In this document: positions 1 through 12,371 of the stretch, one piece after another
How the letters are laid out: each line of letters starts with the position of its first letter
How positions within the stretch are numbered: the first letter of the stretch is position 1
NCBI GenBank assembly: GCA_900491605.1
Contig: UESW01001881.1
Location: 176,817-240,816, forward strand
Length of the DNA: 64,000 nt
Reading direction: 5' to 3'
DNA from: Calamus simplicifolius
Lineage: Eukaryota; Streptophyta; Magnoliopsida; Arecales; Arecaceae
Notes under the pieces: generated by a model
What the model was told of the DNA's origin: nothing
Seen by the model: only the letters and a program-made list of their open reading frames with translations
Database searches by the model: none
Made by a program: the position numbers and the translations under genes

Positions 1-2338
1 AACTAAACCAACCCAAATCGATCCAAACCAAACCTGTACCAACAAATTGTCTATCATTCGATACGGTATACTCTCCACCTAACTGTACCAATCCGATACC
101 GAAGCAGTACCGATTCTTGATACAGCGAACCTTGGCTGAACCCAAATAGTTTGAACAAGGCTTAGTGTTTAAGAAATAATCATTGAATACACAAATCATC
201 TGATATCCTTGCGTAGATTCTTTACAAGGGATGCACAAAAAAATAAGCTGGCAGAAATAGTTAAGGGAAACTTGTTAAATATGCATAGATGTCAGAGTTA
301 GGATGGTTTTGTTCTTAGTTTGTCCACATTCACTCTTTGGATCATAAGATGATTCAGTGCGTAATTGTGGCCTTGTTCCATGCAAGGGAAAAATTTGTAC
401 AAAATAGTACACAACAGGATCTAAAGTACCTCGCATGGCTAACAATCTCTCCACGGACACATATTCACATTTTTAACCTGCATAGAAAAGGATAGTGTAA
501 CTATTGCATGTAAAAGTTACTATCTACTGGCATTGTGATGAGGGAAATAAAGATGCAGGAACATGCCCTAAAAACAGCAAAGCAGAAATTGATGTTCTAC
601 CCAACATATAGAGTTTGTAGAAGAACTATAAATCAAACTCGAGATGGTTATGTGCAAGTGATGCATATCAAGTGGAGGAAGCATTGTCTACAACCATCTA
701 CTGAGCACAATAATAAAAGGCCAAGAACACACAACATGAACCAAATATACTGACAAGGATTATTTTGATATATTGCTGTAAAAATATCAAACTCTATATA
801 GCAGTTAGTGATTGGAAAATTTCTTTGAGATGAAGTTCATGTACCAAAAAGAAAAGATAGCATGAATCTCAAATAATACTACAGATTCAATGCATCGATA
901 CATGTAAGCATTATATCTTTGTAGAGTATAGAATCGACCATGATGCATTAAAGGCAACAAAAAGAAGACAGTTTGAGATAAGAAAATCCAGATAATCAGG
1001 TGAATGATCCACCAAACCCCAGCATTAAAACTGAATTTTGAAATCAAAGGAACTTTGAATGCACAAAGGGCAACATAAAACGAGTCCAAGCCAGCAGAAT
1101 TTAGAAGAGCCTTTGTTTTTTTAAGAAAAAAACAAGTTACATGCAAACTAAATAATCTAAAAGCAAACTAAAATCAGATGCAGAAATAAGTCATTTCTAC
1201 AATATAAAACATAGAATATATTCATGTTTAATGGATCAATAAAAAAAATAACAGACATCCACAGAACAAAATGGGCTAAGAATTCATCCACAAAGAATGA
1301 AGAACAAACCAGGTAAACATCATCCTCAGAAGAGAAATATAGAAAAGGAACAGAGCCGTGCACTCAAATGTGAAACAAATAGGAAAAAAAAACACCCAAT
1401 GCAGAAACAAAAAGTATATATAACAATACATACTGATACCAGAAGACAAGATGAATTTGTCAGTTTAACTAAGTAGCGCAAAGATAGACACCTGATGATA
1501 CACAAAACAATTCAATGAAAGGCCAGATTTAGAAAGTGAGTAAGAATATTATCTTTGGGTCAATTAATACGACTGTAGCACTGGTAAAACAAAATAAAAG
1601 CATTTCACTAATCCAAACCCAAAGAGATTAGCATAAAATGAAATTTACAGAATGAGCACCAATTAAATCTAAACATGCAATGAGAGAATAGAAAAACTTT
1701 GATCATCGAACTGGAAAAAAAAATTGCCTTTGCGTGCACACCAAGCAGGCCAACAGATAAATAAATTGAAAAGATTAAAAAAAACCTATGAATTGAGCAA
1801 AGAATATTAAATTTTATGATTCAATTCGTTCCACAGAGTACCAATGGTTGAGAAGAAAAACTCGAAAACACCCCACCAATGCAAACTCCAAAACTTGATA
1901 ACGGAATGAAATATATTTTAAGGGGACATAAGTTAGAAGAATAACCATGCACTAAAAGAGGCAACTTAATGTATTAAAAAAAAAGATACCATTTTGAGAT
2001 TAATGTACAAAAGCAAAAGCCGATTTCTCCAAACACGCAGAAGAATTAGGCGGTGAGGAAACGGAGAGAAGAGAACACAAAGGAACAAACACTAGAGAAA
2101 GCAAACCATTTGATAAAAAAGCCATCTTGGAGGGTCGAAGAAAGAAAGATCGCACCTTTGGGCTGATGGATTCGACGGTAACGAGAGGGGCCTTGGTAGA
2201 AGACATGGCGGCGTCGGAGGAGAAGGAGGAGAGGGGAGAGGAAGAGGGATAGGAACGAACAGTTAGAGAGGATTGGGACGAGGAGAAGATGAAGCCAAAG
2301 AGAAGCCTCTTGGCTCTATCTGTGGCGAGCCTCCGCAT
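1..2338 (-). pseudogene. Alanine aminotransferase copy A, 5' part (exons 1-2), broken
   Basis: Exon 1 is 2338-2156 (61 codons) and ends at a GT donor. It reads as an Arg- and Ser-rich mitochondrial-type presequence followed by the AlaAT start (APLVTVESISPK). Exon 2 is 477-430, preceded by AG and followed by GT; it corresponds to the family's KCEYAVRGE segment. AlaAT (pyridoxal-phosphate enzyme) interconverts alanine plus 2-oxoglutarate with pyruvate plus glutamate. Exon 2 is 48 nt against 51 nt in copy B: three single-base losses shift the frame and create an in-frame TAG, so this copy looks dead. Later exons would lie beyond the left edge. Everything from 2155 down to 478 is intron 1, without other genes. 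The gene is the downstream, head-to-tail neighbour of copy B at 15681-39208. Family assignment is firm; inactivity is inferred from this exon alone. Confidence 0.8.
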
Positions 2339-2780
2339 GGAGGTCGAGGTGGTGGCCGTGGAGCAGCTTTAGAACGCCTCGTCGACACGTCTGAGAAAGG
2401 CCTCACCACCGTAATTAAGCCGCAACGACAAAAAGCTCAAAGGCCTTCCCTCCCAACGAAGTGAAAGCGGTTACAAAACACAGCAACCGTGTGTCATGGA
2501 AGAAACCAGCTAGAATGGAGACGTCGTGAGCCGATAAAAGCGGCACAAATTTGACTAAAGTTAAAGCACGGATTGAATTTGGATTTACCAATAACTAGCC
2601 ATGGAATCAGCTCAGATTAGGATTTAGGAAGCAAGGTTGCTTTTCTGGCTGATGGATTATTTATTTATTTATTTATTGCTGTTTATTTGTTATAATTTTT
2701 TGAAACATGAATAAAAGGCCAACCTAATCTCCCAAATTGGGACCCGTGGCCAAAGGCATGCTGCTAATTTTTTTTCCGAA
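1..2780. repeat. Segmental duplication, copy A (pairs with 28316-39625)
   Basis: This block aligns nearly base for base with 28316-39625 once the two LTR insertions there (28945-30417 and 30686-37673) are removed. Homology covers promoter, exon 1, intron 1, exon 2 and part of intron 2 of AlaAT, and fades near 2780. Small indels are scattered through it; about 60 bases near position 50 are missing relative to copy B. It provides the unoccupied sites for both insertions: around 518-524 (for the solo LTR) and around 782-797 (for the Gypsy element). Confidence 0.9.
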
Positions 2781-3743
2781 TTTCGAGCTAAACCAAAGCC
2801 CAAATTTTTTTTGCTGAACTTAGACCCAGGCCTGAGCCAAGCCTGATTTTGGCAATTTTTACAAAATTATTTACTCAAACATACAAGTTGTTTGTTTATA
2901 GTAAATTAAAGCATATATAAATTAGTTATTTGATTAGACAGTAGATATATAGATTTAATTTTGTAAAAATTAAAATTAAATGAAGATTCAGTCAAGCCAA
3001 CCAAAAGCCTTATAATTAGGTCTAATTCGAGCTTCGTAATCAAAACTAAATTAGGCTCGGGTTTGGACTAGATTAATCATCTATTTGAATCTGATCCGAA
3101 ATTAATATAAGCCCCAATTTGAAGCCTAGGATTGGTCTGAAGTTCAAAAATCATCGACTTGAGCTTGACTGGATCCGCGTTGGGCCAGCCCGAGCCCACC
3201 TCTAACACTAGCGAAGGCTTTAAATCTTGGACGGAAGGAGAGGACTCGCAGCAATCCTTGCTTCTTGGAAATTTATTTCAGGTCAATAAATAACGTCAAA
3301 GATCACACCAACAGATAATGCTTCTTCTATAACATGAACAAATGTAATAATAAAATTTATAGCAGCGAATTCAAGCTTGACTCAGGTTCTTAGATGATAT
3401 AAGGGTCCCTCAAAAACTAGATTTGATTAATTACAGAACACGTATATCTCCCTCCCTCCCTCCCTCTCTCTTAAAAATAATAATAATCTATGACAAAAAC
3501 TACCTCCAACATTACAAAGAGTTATAAAACTTAAAAGAAAATAAGCAGCTGAAATAGTAGCAGGATCAGTACGGCAACACCAATAGTGATTCATCACTCA
3601 CCATTCACTAGCAGACAAATGGTTGCGAGTGATCGTGAATTGAAGAGGATCCTGACTCCTACCGCACTCATGAGCTCTCCCATCCAATATTTATCTCAAA
3701 GAAAAATTTCTTTGGTTTTGGCGATGTATACGAGATCTTTTAA
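2781..3743. other. Intergenic, no gene seen
   Basis: AT-rich sequence between AlaAT copy A and the CACTA element. It contains a TTTA microsatellite just before it (about 2656-2680), a short CCCT/CT tract near 3451-3472 and no reading frame resembling a known protein. Confidence 0.6.
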
Positions 3744-4319
3744 CACTACAAGAATTTTTGATTTTAACGGTGTTCATTAATGATACCATAAATATGCATA
3801 AATTAATAGCGATCAAATAATGATGTAAAAAATTTAATAATAAATTAGCGATGAATTAGCTACAAATAAAATTAGCAATGCAACAAACATCCCTTATGTG
3901 ATGCTAATTAATAATGTCCCTGATGCGTCCCTAATTAACAATGCCGCACACGAGTATGGCTAATTAGTAATGCTCGTAAGGTGGTGTCACTAGCATCCGC
4001 CAACGAAGCGTGTGTGCGCTCCTAGCGCCTAGCAAAATATCACTAATTAGCTATGTGCGCGTCCGCATCGGCGTGTCCACGAGCGAAGCTTGCGTGAGTA
4101 GCTAAGGTGTGCGTGCTAGCGACGCTGGTGCGCGTTGTTGGCGCCCGTGCGGGTCTAGCGACACTCGCACGCCGCTGATGCACGGGAGCTCCAGTGATGC
4201 GAAATGGCGTCGTTGGCACCCACGCATGCCTAACGACGTGAGCGCCCCCAATTAGTGATGCACGCACCGCGTTGCTAATTTGCAATTGGCGCACGTCTTT
4301 CCTCGGGTCGCACACTAGA

Positions 4320-4540
4320 ATCCTAGTTCAGGCACGTAGCCCTTCTCCCGCGCACACCCCCCTCTCCCCCAACACACCTCGGCCTCCCTTGCCCCCCAAC
4401 TCCTTGCCTCCCCCGCCGGCCCCCCTTGGCCCCCCGGCCCTCCTCCCCTCCCCCCTCCCTAGGCCTGTTCAGCCCAACCCTCCCTCTCTCCCCCTCGGCC
4501 TCGGCCCCCCCCCTCCCCCCCCCTCCCCCTCTTGGCCCCC

Positions 4541-4583
<43 letters not shown>

Positions 4584-4680
4584 CGCCTAGGGTTGTCAAT
4601 CCCCCCTGTGCCTAATTCCTCCCCCCCCCCCCTCCCCCTATCCCACCATTGCCCCCCAGGCAATCTTTCTGCCATCGCCT
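4320..4680. repeat. C-rich low-complexity tract with a 37-base C run
   Basis: Strongly C-rich, strand-asymmetric DNA inside the CACTA element, including an uninterrupted run of 37 cytosines at 4543-4579. The proline-rich (plus strand) and glycine-rich (minus strand) frames across it are by-products of base composition, not genes. Confidence 0.9.
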
Positions 4681-5335
4681 CCCTTTCGACTGATATTGCT
4701 GATAAGAGGTATCATATGCATTGTAAATAATTTTATATTATATATTTGATATAAATTTTATAACATTAAAATATATTATTTTTATGTTAGTTATATGTAA
4801 TGTTATATATTAATTATTGATTATATAAGTTAATTATTTTTATTAATATGTTGTATAATGTTGAAATGAAATTTTTTTAGCAATCGATATTTACTATTGA
4901 TTTTTCTCGAATGAATTGTATGTAGTTCACTAGCAATGACATTTCAGTTCACTATTGCATAACAACATTACGATTTAAAAAATAATGCGATATGCTACTC
5001 TAGTTATTTGTTACTTGTATTGATGAATTATTAAATGATACTTAAATATTAATATCAATATTACTAACCCAATGTTTTATTCGAAATATTTTTTTAAGGT
5101 CATACATAATTAGTTAAAAATAAATGTTGATCGCTCGTATATGTATCAAAAGGTTAAGGATAATTTTCTTAATCTTGAATTTGTGTATGGATTAGAAGAA
5201 TTTATTATTTGCATATAGTCAACTAGAGTGGATGAATGGATCTAGAATCAAATGTCCGTGTAATATAAGAAAGTGTAAGAATAAAGCTTATAGGAATGTT
5301 GAAACATTTAAAATTTATCTTTATAAAAGGGTTTT

Positions 5336-5638
5336 TTGCCCGTTACTATAACTGGTACTGCCATGGAGAAACTGAGGTTAGAAAAGAATCAAGCAATCAG
5401 GGATAGATATGAAACAACAGAGAATTATAGTGTGACAACAAAAAATCATGACATGAGAGCTGAAAATTATGACATGGCAAGACTTGAAAAAGAGATTCCA
5501 ATTATTTTATGTAAATTAGAACAAATGTTTCCTTCAAGTTTTTTTAATTGCATGGAACATCTACCTGTTCATTTATCATATGAAGCTCGGATTACTGGAC
5601 CTGTTCAATATCGTTGGATGTGCCCATTTAAGAGGTAA
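5336..5638 (+). pseudogene. CACTA TNP2 transposase fragment, DUF4218-like
   Basis: A 100-aa stretch carries the pattern IPIILCKLEQMFPSSFF followed by EHLPVHLSYEARITGPVQYRWM. This matches the DUF4218 region found C-terminal to the TNP2 transposase core in plant CACTA elements. The family protein is usually around 1000 residues, so this is one exon-sized remnant. It ends near a possible GT donor (AGGTAATT, about 5633). The catalytic TNP2 core was not found. It lies inside the element at 3744-8727 in the same orientation. Confidence 0.7.
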
Positions 5639-6349
5639 TTACTTTGTACACATTTTATTTTATTATATTTACTATATTGATATCTTATTTTGTTTTTAAA
5701 TTTAAACTGTTAGGTACATGAAGAAATTTAAAAAAATATTCGAAATAAGACAAGAGTTGATAGATCAATATGTAATACATATTTGGTGGAGGAGTCATCG
5801 AATTTTGTATTGCGCTACTTTAATGAACATATCCAAACTAAAAATTAAAAAGTGCCACATAATTTAAATGGTTGTGGTAAGCCATTTGGAGTAGATGATA
5901 GAAGCATTTCTATTTTCAAGACGGTTGGTAGGCCATTTAGCCCCGAAAATAGGAGATATCTATTGAACCTGCTTGCAATTATATTTTGATGAACTGCTCT
6001 GAACTTGAACCGTACATAAAGTAAGATGTTATTCCTTCAATTCAGTTTGTCCATGTAATTTATTTTTTATATTATTTTAACTAAGTTGATATAAACTATT
6101 ATTTCCAAGGATGTTTTATGATATATGGAGACAACAAGATCCTTACATTAGCGATGATAAAATTGGATTAAACTTTATATAGAGTTTGCATATTGGTTCA
6201 ATAATCATGTAAGTATTAAAATTACATATTATTTATAGGTTATCAAGGACATACCATATAAATACTTATTATGTTTCCCTGATTTTTCATACTAATAATC
6301 CTTCATCGAATGTTGATAACATTTCATTAAATTCCTAGCACAATGGATA

Positions 6350-6700
6350 TTGTTTAGAGTGAATACATATACCAGATATTTTGTGAATGGATACAAGTTT
6401 CAGGTTGATTCTTTGGGTTCTTCAAGAGCAACTCAAAATTGGGTGGTATGTATGCAAGTTCAAACTATTGGTATAGATCAACAAGATTATTATGAAAAGC
6501 TAAAGGAGATTGTTGAAGTTAAGTATCCTGGTTGGCCTATTAAATGCACTATATTGTTCAAGTGCGAATGGTTTGGCCTCTATAATCTTACTGAAGTAAA
6601 TCATAGAAGAAGGTTGAAGAAATATGATCCATTCACTTTGGCATGTCAAGTTAAACAAGTGTACTACTCCACATATCCAAGCCTTCAAAACGATAAATAA
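6350..6700 (+). pseudogene. CACTA TNP2 transposase fragment, DUF4216-like
   Basis: A 116-aa open stretch including TRYFVNGYKFQVDS, a central region GWPIKCTILFKCEWF and a closing QVKQVYYSTYP. This is the layout of the DUF4216 domain that follows DUF4218 in CACTA TNP2-type proteins (NGYKF near the start, VILFKCDWFD in the middle, QVFYV at the end). Order and strand agree with the fragment at 5336-5638. Stops and spacing show that the gene as a whole is dead. Confidence 0.7.
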
Positions 6701-8727
6701 GATTGGTGGGCTGTGAGTAAAATAAAGCATGGGCGACCATTTCTATGCCGGTAAGCTCATCTACATAAACACTTTCCCTAACTTTTCAAGAAGATTTCAC
6801 GGCAGCACATGCAATTCAAGATGATTTGCTTGATATTGGATCCAATCCGTAATGATCCAATCAGTGCTTTACTTAAAATTAAGGATGTCAATGAGGTCTC
6901 AAATGATGAAGAAGAACCTAAACTTGAAGATATAAATAATAGTAACTGAATATTTATATCTCTAATTATATTTAGAAATAAAAATTTTTGTTTTATATTT
7001 TTTTATTATTCAAGTTGATTCATTACAATTCTTTTATATCTACAGTACTATGAGGGGTCGTGGACGATTCATAGCTATGAGGGGTTCAACTAGCACTAGC
7101 GACGACTTTCCTTCCGATGCACCACATAATAGCTCCTTCGAATAAGAGTAACTTATCCACGAGAAGTCTGCTGATGAGATGCCAAGATCATCTATCGGGG
7201 CATCGTCAGACGACAGTACTTCTTCGATGGGAGGAGGCTTCTACTGGTTGATGGCCAGTAAATGTATTTTATCTTCATATTAATTTGTTTATACAATTGT
7301 TATGTTATCAAATTATATCTTATATTTTACTAAACTTGCATAGATTTGTACAGGACATATTGTCTCAAGGTTCATCACAGATATATTTAAGAGGCGTGCA
7401 AACCCGGAGAGCTACTATTTGGAGCGCATCAGTGAGGAGGTGAGGGAGTTTTACGACAGAGTTTTAGGTACATAACTTATAATTACCCTTATGTAGATAC
7501 AATTTCAAACTTATTCATTTATTAAATTAGCTAGTTGCATTTATTATTATAAACATATTTAGATTATTTTGATTTCTGTTTTAGTTCTGATATAGAATTA
7601 TACATACAAGATTAGTATACATAAATTGCATGATTCTTAATTGCATTCATAATGTCATATTATCAATATTTATCCATACAATTTATTTATTACAATATGT
7701 ATATTCAATTTTTTTTTTTGCTTGCAAAAGGAATTTGAGTGGAATCCAGCCTTAACTCCTTTTGTTAGAAGGGCTTGGACTTTACCCGTTTGCGGAGGGC
7801 CTAGCGTATTGGAGTAAGTAAATCATTAAAAACATGATATGTTTATTCATATATTTCCTCCGATATAGTTACATTATATTTGATATGTATTCGTTGCAAG
7901 CACGTATGAGTGAGCATTATCTCAGACCACACAACCCTTAGTGGAGGAAGGGTCCACGCCCGATGGAGGGAGGGTCCACGCCCGACCATTCACTGCAGAA
8001 GATCGACCGCATCTTCTTAAAGACCGTTGGCGCATAGCCAAATGATCGTAGAGTCTACGGTCTAGGCGCCAAAGCTTTTGCATTCTTTGGTTGATGTGGT
8101 TCCTCTTCTTTCATTCATTGTGACACCGGTGACTACGCGGATATTGAGTATATCCATTGCAGAACATATGAGATTGGATATAATGATCGAGATCTCACAC
8201 ATCCATTGAAAACACCAACAAGAGCTCGATCGTTATGAGCAGCAGTTGCAGGAGATGCACCAGTTGATTATGCAAATGTCATAGTCGGCACAATTTACTA
8301 GTCCACCTCTAGCTCCAGATCGATGACCCTCCCTCCAGCTGATCGGCGTTGATATTTATAGATTTTGTTGTAATTTTATGAGTATTATATGTATCTGCTA
8401 CTCTTTTTGTATTTATGTGCTACTAGTTTGTATTATAAATATTTTATTTGTATATATTTTATTTTAATTTTTAATAAAATATTTTATTTATGAATGTGTC
8501 TCTCATTTTAATTTAATATTATTTGAAAGGTTATTAAAATTAATTATTTAATTTTTAATTAAAAAAAAAAAAATTAGCGATGCCATTGGCTATCGCTAAT
8601 TAGCGATGTTTATTTTACGATAATTTTTTTCGCATCGCTGTTGCATCGCTAGTTGGCTTAGCAATAAATTTTTTTATTGATTAACAATGCTATTTTGGCG
8701 CCGCTAATTCTAAAAAATTTTATAGTG

Positions 8728-9077
8728 AGATACAAGCTTTGTACGATAAATTTTAGTGTATGTTTGGGTGATCATCACATATCACATTTTGAAGATGAAT
8801 GGCTCTTCCTCGATATAGTTCACACTCATTTAACATCTAAAAAAATTTTCTCAACTTTCTAAGTGTTTCACCCATCTAAATTACACGTACATGACGCTCT
8901 GCGTCGAAGTTTCACAGGTTTATTGACAAGAAGGAAGAAAAGGAGAAAGAAAAGAGAAACTTTAAGCATTTCTAGTACGTAAGACTCACCGACCGTAAAA
9001 TAAAAATGGAAAGAGACAGAGGAAAGCGCGACGAAATTTGATCTCTCACTATTGTTTTGCTTTGCTTTCCTTTGCAG
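8728..9077. other. Presumed LEA intron or flank, no gene seen
   Basis: Sequence between the CACTA right end and the LEA exon. It ends in a pyrimidine-rich tract and AG (9076-9077), consistent with an intron acceptor. I searched it for a first LEA exon and saw none. Confidence 0.5.
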
Positions 9078-9355
9078 CCGGCGGTATCACACTGTGGCGC
9101 GGTTGAGAAGTCGAGCAGAGTGACGAAGATGGAGGAGGCCTTTTGGATGAGGGATCCCAAGACGGGCAACTGGATCCCCAAGAATCGGTTCGACGCCGAT
9201 GCAGTCGAGCTCCGAATACTAGAGCACACAAAACGGGCCGTGCCCGCTCATGGCCCGGTCTAATTGGCACAAAACGGGCCTGGCCTGCAAGACGGTCTAC
9301 TGGATCCCCAAGAACCGGTTCGCTGACGCCAACACCAACGCAGTCGAACTCCGAG

Positions 9356-12334
9356 TAGAGCGGCACGAAACGGGCCATGCCTATCCATGACCCGGCCTAG
9401 CTCGGCACGAAGCAGGCCATACATAAAAGGGGGCCATGCCGAGCTCCAAAATTTTGGCCCACGGACCAAGGTCGGCACGGCCCATAAGGGCCTAAGCCGA
9501 CACGGTCCACAAGGGCCTGGACAGGTCCCCTTAATAAATTTTTTATTAAAAAATATTTTTTAATAAAAAAATTATTAAAAATATTTTTTAATAAATTAAA
9601 AAATTATTGAAAACTAAGGATTTATTAATATAAAGCCACCTTAATGTTGGGGGGTTTGGCATAAACCCTTACCAGTTTATTAATTTAAACCTCCAGAACA
9701 CAATAAGAAAGGAGAAAAAAATAGAGATGACTCACTTTAATAATTAAAAAATAAAAAATATATAATTATAAAAATAGAGATGACTCATTCATCAGTAGTA
9801 TTTGTATCATCATCATCTTCGTTGGATAAGTCATGTCACCTTTAGCTTGAAGTCTCGTCTGAGCATCCAACCAATCTTTGAAGCAGATAAGCATTTTAAC
9901 CGTTTCACCAATCATCTTACTTCTCTTTTCGTCCAGAACATGCCGATCTGTACTAAAAGTGCATTTAGATGCTACTGTGGACATCGGCACAACTAAAATA
10001 TCGCATGTAATGGCATAACAGGATATTGATTTTTAACACTCTTCCATCAAGCTAATATATCTAGATTCTCTATTTGATTTTCATCATATGCAAACTGAAG
10101 ATCATTTCTAGTTCACTACTTAAAGATGAAGAAAATAAATATGAACTTGAAGCATGTGTGTGTTTTCTTTGTGCAATGAATGAAAAATAGATGACGAACG
10201 AGAACTAGAAGAAGAAATAGGGCTTTATGTGGGTAATCTAGATCCATGAATTTTTTTATTATATAAAGCATAAATATCATGAAGAAGTTATGTTACCTCA
10301 ATTTTAGCAGGTTCAGGATCTTAGAATCATTTTTCACAATATGCATCAAGTAAAATTAGTAAACCACTTAATTTAACTCTAGGATCAAATACAACAGCTA
10401 AGTTATGCATAGGATATATCTTGTCCCAATATTCATTCCATTTAAATTTTATTTGTTCAATAATAGGCATTAAAATATCATCATATCTATGTTCAGCAAA
10501 TTTTTGACTAATTATATATTCTTGTTGTAAAAATGAACATGAAGTTAGATAATAAATACCATAAAGAACATTAGTAGCATTATAAAAACTAACAAAAAAT
10601 CTTCCAAAATTTTACCTTTATTCCAATCAGTTTCAGTCAATGTAAAGCATAATCCACGATCATTAATATATGCACTTAATAAGTTTTTATATGGGTGGGT
10701 ATGCATCATGTATCATGCTATATGTTGAGTTCCAATGAGTAATTACATCAAGTTTAAATTTTTTAAAATGTCTACCATGATCTATACATAGTTGCTTAAA
10801 TTCTTGAAGTCTTGATCTTGAAGCATGAATAAAAGAAACTGCATTTCTAATTTTTGAAATAGCATCTTGAATCATGCCCATGCCAGCTTGAATAGAAAGA
10901 TTTAAGATATGACATGCACATCTAATATGCAATAAATTTTCATTTAACATGGGATGCAATGAGTCCTTCAATAATGCAATAGCAGGATTATTATTTGATG
11001 CATTATCAAAAGTAATAGACATGATTTTATCATTAATATTATATGAGCATGCAGTTTGTTAAATGGTATTTAAAATTTATTGCCCATAATGCAAAAAATC
11101 AAAAGCATGAAGAGCAAGTCATTATCAATATAATGAGCAGTAATAGCAATAAAACAATTAATGCTGACCAAATCAGAAGTTAAAGAAACTTTTGCATTTA
11201 AAATAGAGAGCATTTCAATTAAATTTTGTCTCATTGCTAAAAAGTTTATCATAGCTACTCTTTTAAATATACGCCTACTAGTTCTTCTATAAGCAGGTTG
11301 CAAGGCTAATTGAACATATTCTTTAAAATTAAAAGATTCACATAAACTAAAAGATAATTATCCTTAACTATCCATCTTATAAGTATTTTTTCTGATTTTA
11401 TGATTATATACAAAAGTACCTGCAAGTGATCCCCTTGTATATTAAAGGTACTTTGAAGAAGAGAATATCCTATAACTCTCTTGATATCTTTTTAAATGAC
11501 ATGTTCCCGCACTACTATAACAACTATAAAGTTTTGCACATTTCTATATTTTGCTTTCAAAACTCCATCAACCATAATTCTATCAAATTCATTCCAAACA
11601 TCACTAGTCCTCTTATAAGAAGAGGTTTGACCTTCACTGGTTATAGAGGGAACTTGGGGATTAGTTTCTCCCTCAGAAACAGAGGGCATGCCAAAATGAC
11701 TTTGGTCATAAGATGTCATATCTAAATTGATGAATGCAAAAAATAAAAACTAACTACAAAGAGGAATTGAGTAGAGAACCAAAGGTGAAGCCGAGATTTG
11801 TGAGCTTTCTCTTGTGCTCTCGCCTCTCAACAAGAAGTGACATCCTTTCTCTTGTACTTCTAACTTCTCAACAAGAACATCCTCTTGTGTAGCACTTGAA
11901 CACTTGCTAAATGTAAACTAAAAATTAAATTGCTAGAAGCATAGAGCATTTGCTAGAAGAGAGAAATAATAGTAGTAGAAAAGGAGAGAAGACTTGATTT
12001 GGTGTGATGAGAATGAGGAAGGGAGGGGTATTTATTGGACTCAAAAAAAATTCCAAAATACCCCTCTATTTAGTCGTTTTATGGCTGTTGAGTTAAAATG
12101 GTAAAAACCCCTCAACTAGCCATTTCTAGCCGTTTGGAAATAGCTAGATCTAATTGGGCCGTGACAAGCATGGTCTGTGGCAGGCCGTGCCTAGCACGAT
12201 CCATCCTAAAATGGGTCGCAGGCCGTGTCGAGCGCAGTTTTAATTTAAACAGGCCATGCCAAGCATAGCCCATTTATTAGTGGCCCGATGGGCCTGGCTG
12301 GGCCATGCCGGGCACAGCCCAATGCCCAACACTA
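9356..12334 (-). mobile_element. hAT DNA transposon, degenerate, inserted in the LEA exon
   Basis: The ends read TAGAG...CACTA (left TAGAGCGGCACGAAACGGGC; right end, inverted, TAGTGTTGGGCATTGGGC). Both are followed inward by GGGCC/GGCAC-rich subterminal repeats usual in plant hAT elements. The 8-bp flanks are ACTCCGAG (9348-9355) and GCTCCGAG (12335-12342), one mismatch. A second hAT-like terminus (TAGAGCACACAAAACGGGCC) starts at 9220, just after the first LEA fragment, whose flank AGCTCCGA matches the right side exactly. The left boundary is therefore compound. The transposase gene inside runs on the minus strand. Confidence 0.7.
9820..11719 (-). pseudogene. hAT transposase (BED zinc finger / RICESLEEPER-like), degenerate
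   Basis: Read on the minus strand, pieces occur in the family order. First comes a BED-finger start (SDVWNEFDRIMVDG, 11719-11492). A central region follows (11303-11070). Next is the catalytic-core segment FDNASNNNPAIALLK, HIRCACHILNLSIQ and HWNSTYSM (11022-10687). Then comes KWNEYWDKIYPMHNLAVVFD (about 10440). The C-terminal dimerisation region comes last (DILVVPMSTVASKCTFS, VLDEKRSKMIG, about 9990-9820). Stops and frameshifts separate every block, so no functional transposase is encoded. The plant family is normally about 600-700 aa. BED zinc ligands are partly lost. Confidence 0.8.
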
Positions 12335-12371
12335 GCTCCGAGCCAAACTCCTTTCCAAAAAACTCGAATGA

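Larger units (their letters stand above)
3744..8727 (+). mobile_element. CACTA (En/Spm-type) DNA transposon, degenerate
   Basis: The left end reads CACTACAAGAATTTTT and the right end is the inverted AAAAATTTTATAGTG, the CACTA signature of the En/Spm superfamily. Both subterminal zones carry many copies of a GCTAATTAGCGATG-like motif (3840-4300 and 8570-8700), typical of transposase-binding repeats in this group. Two transposase-region fragments lie between (5336-5638 and 6350-6700), followed by about 1.3 kb of further degenerate sequence. The flanking triplets (TAA left, AGA right) do not form a clean 3-bp target duplication, so the element is old or its ends have drifted. No full transposase frame survives. 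Confidence 0.8.
9078..12371 (+). pseudogene. Small LEA-type (SAG21/LEA_3-like) gene exon, split by a hAT element
   Basis: After an AG acceptor at 9076-9077 the frame runs through MEEAFWMRDPKTGNWIPKNRF and DADAVELR (9129-9215), the conserved C-terminal part of small plant LEA_3/SAG21-like stress proteins. The continuation RAKLLSKKLE plus a TGA (12369-12371) lies about 3.1 kb away, immediately after the hAT right end; joined, the two pieces form the normal end of such a protein. A second, shorter and diverged copy of the same exon end (KTVYWIPKNRF to NAVELR) sits at about 9286-9355, directly against the hAT left end. An upstream first exon was not found. Family members are about 90-120 aa and often mitochondrial or chloroplast-targeted. 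Interrupted and presumably non-functional. Confidence 0.7.

Noticed and set aside
535..1363. Several 60-110 codon frames in the first 1.4 kb and their duplicates at 37.7-38.3 kb
   Set aside because: They lie in AlaAT intron 1, differ between the duplicate copies by frame-breaking indels and match no family.
4272..4730. 152-codon proline-rich frame (and glycine-rich frame on the other strand)
   Set aside because: Produced by the poly-C tract inside a CACTA element; no conserved residues.
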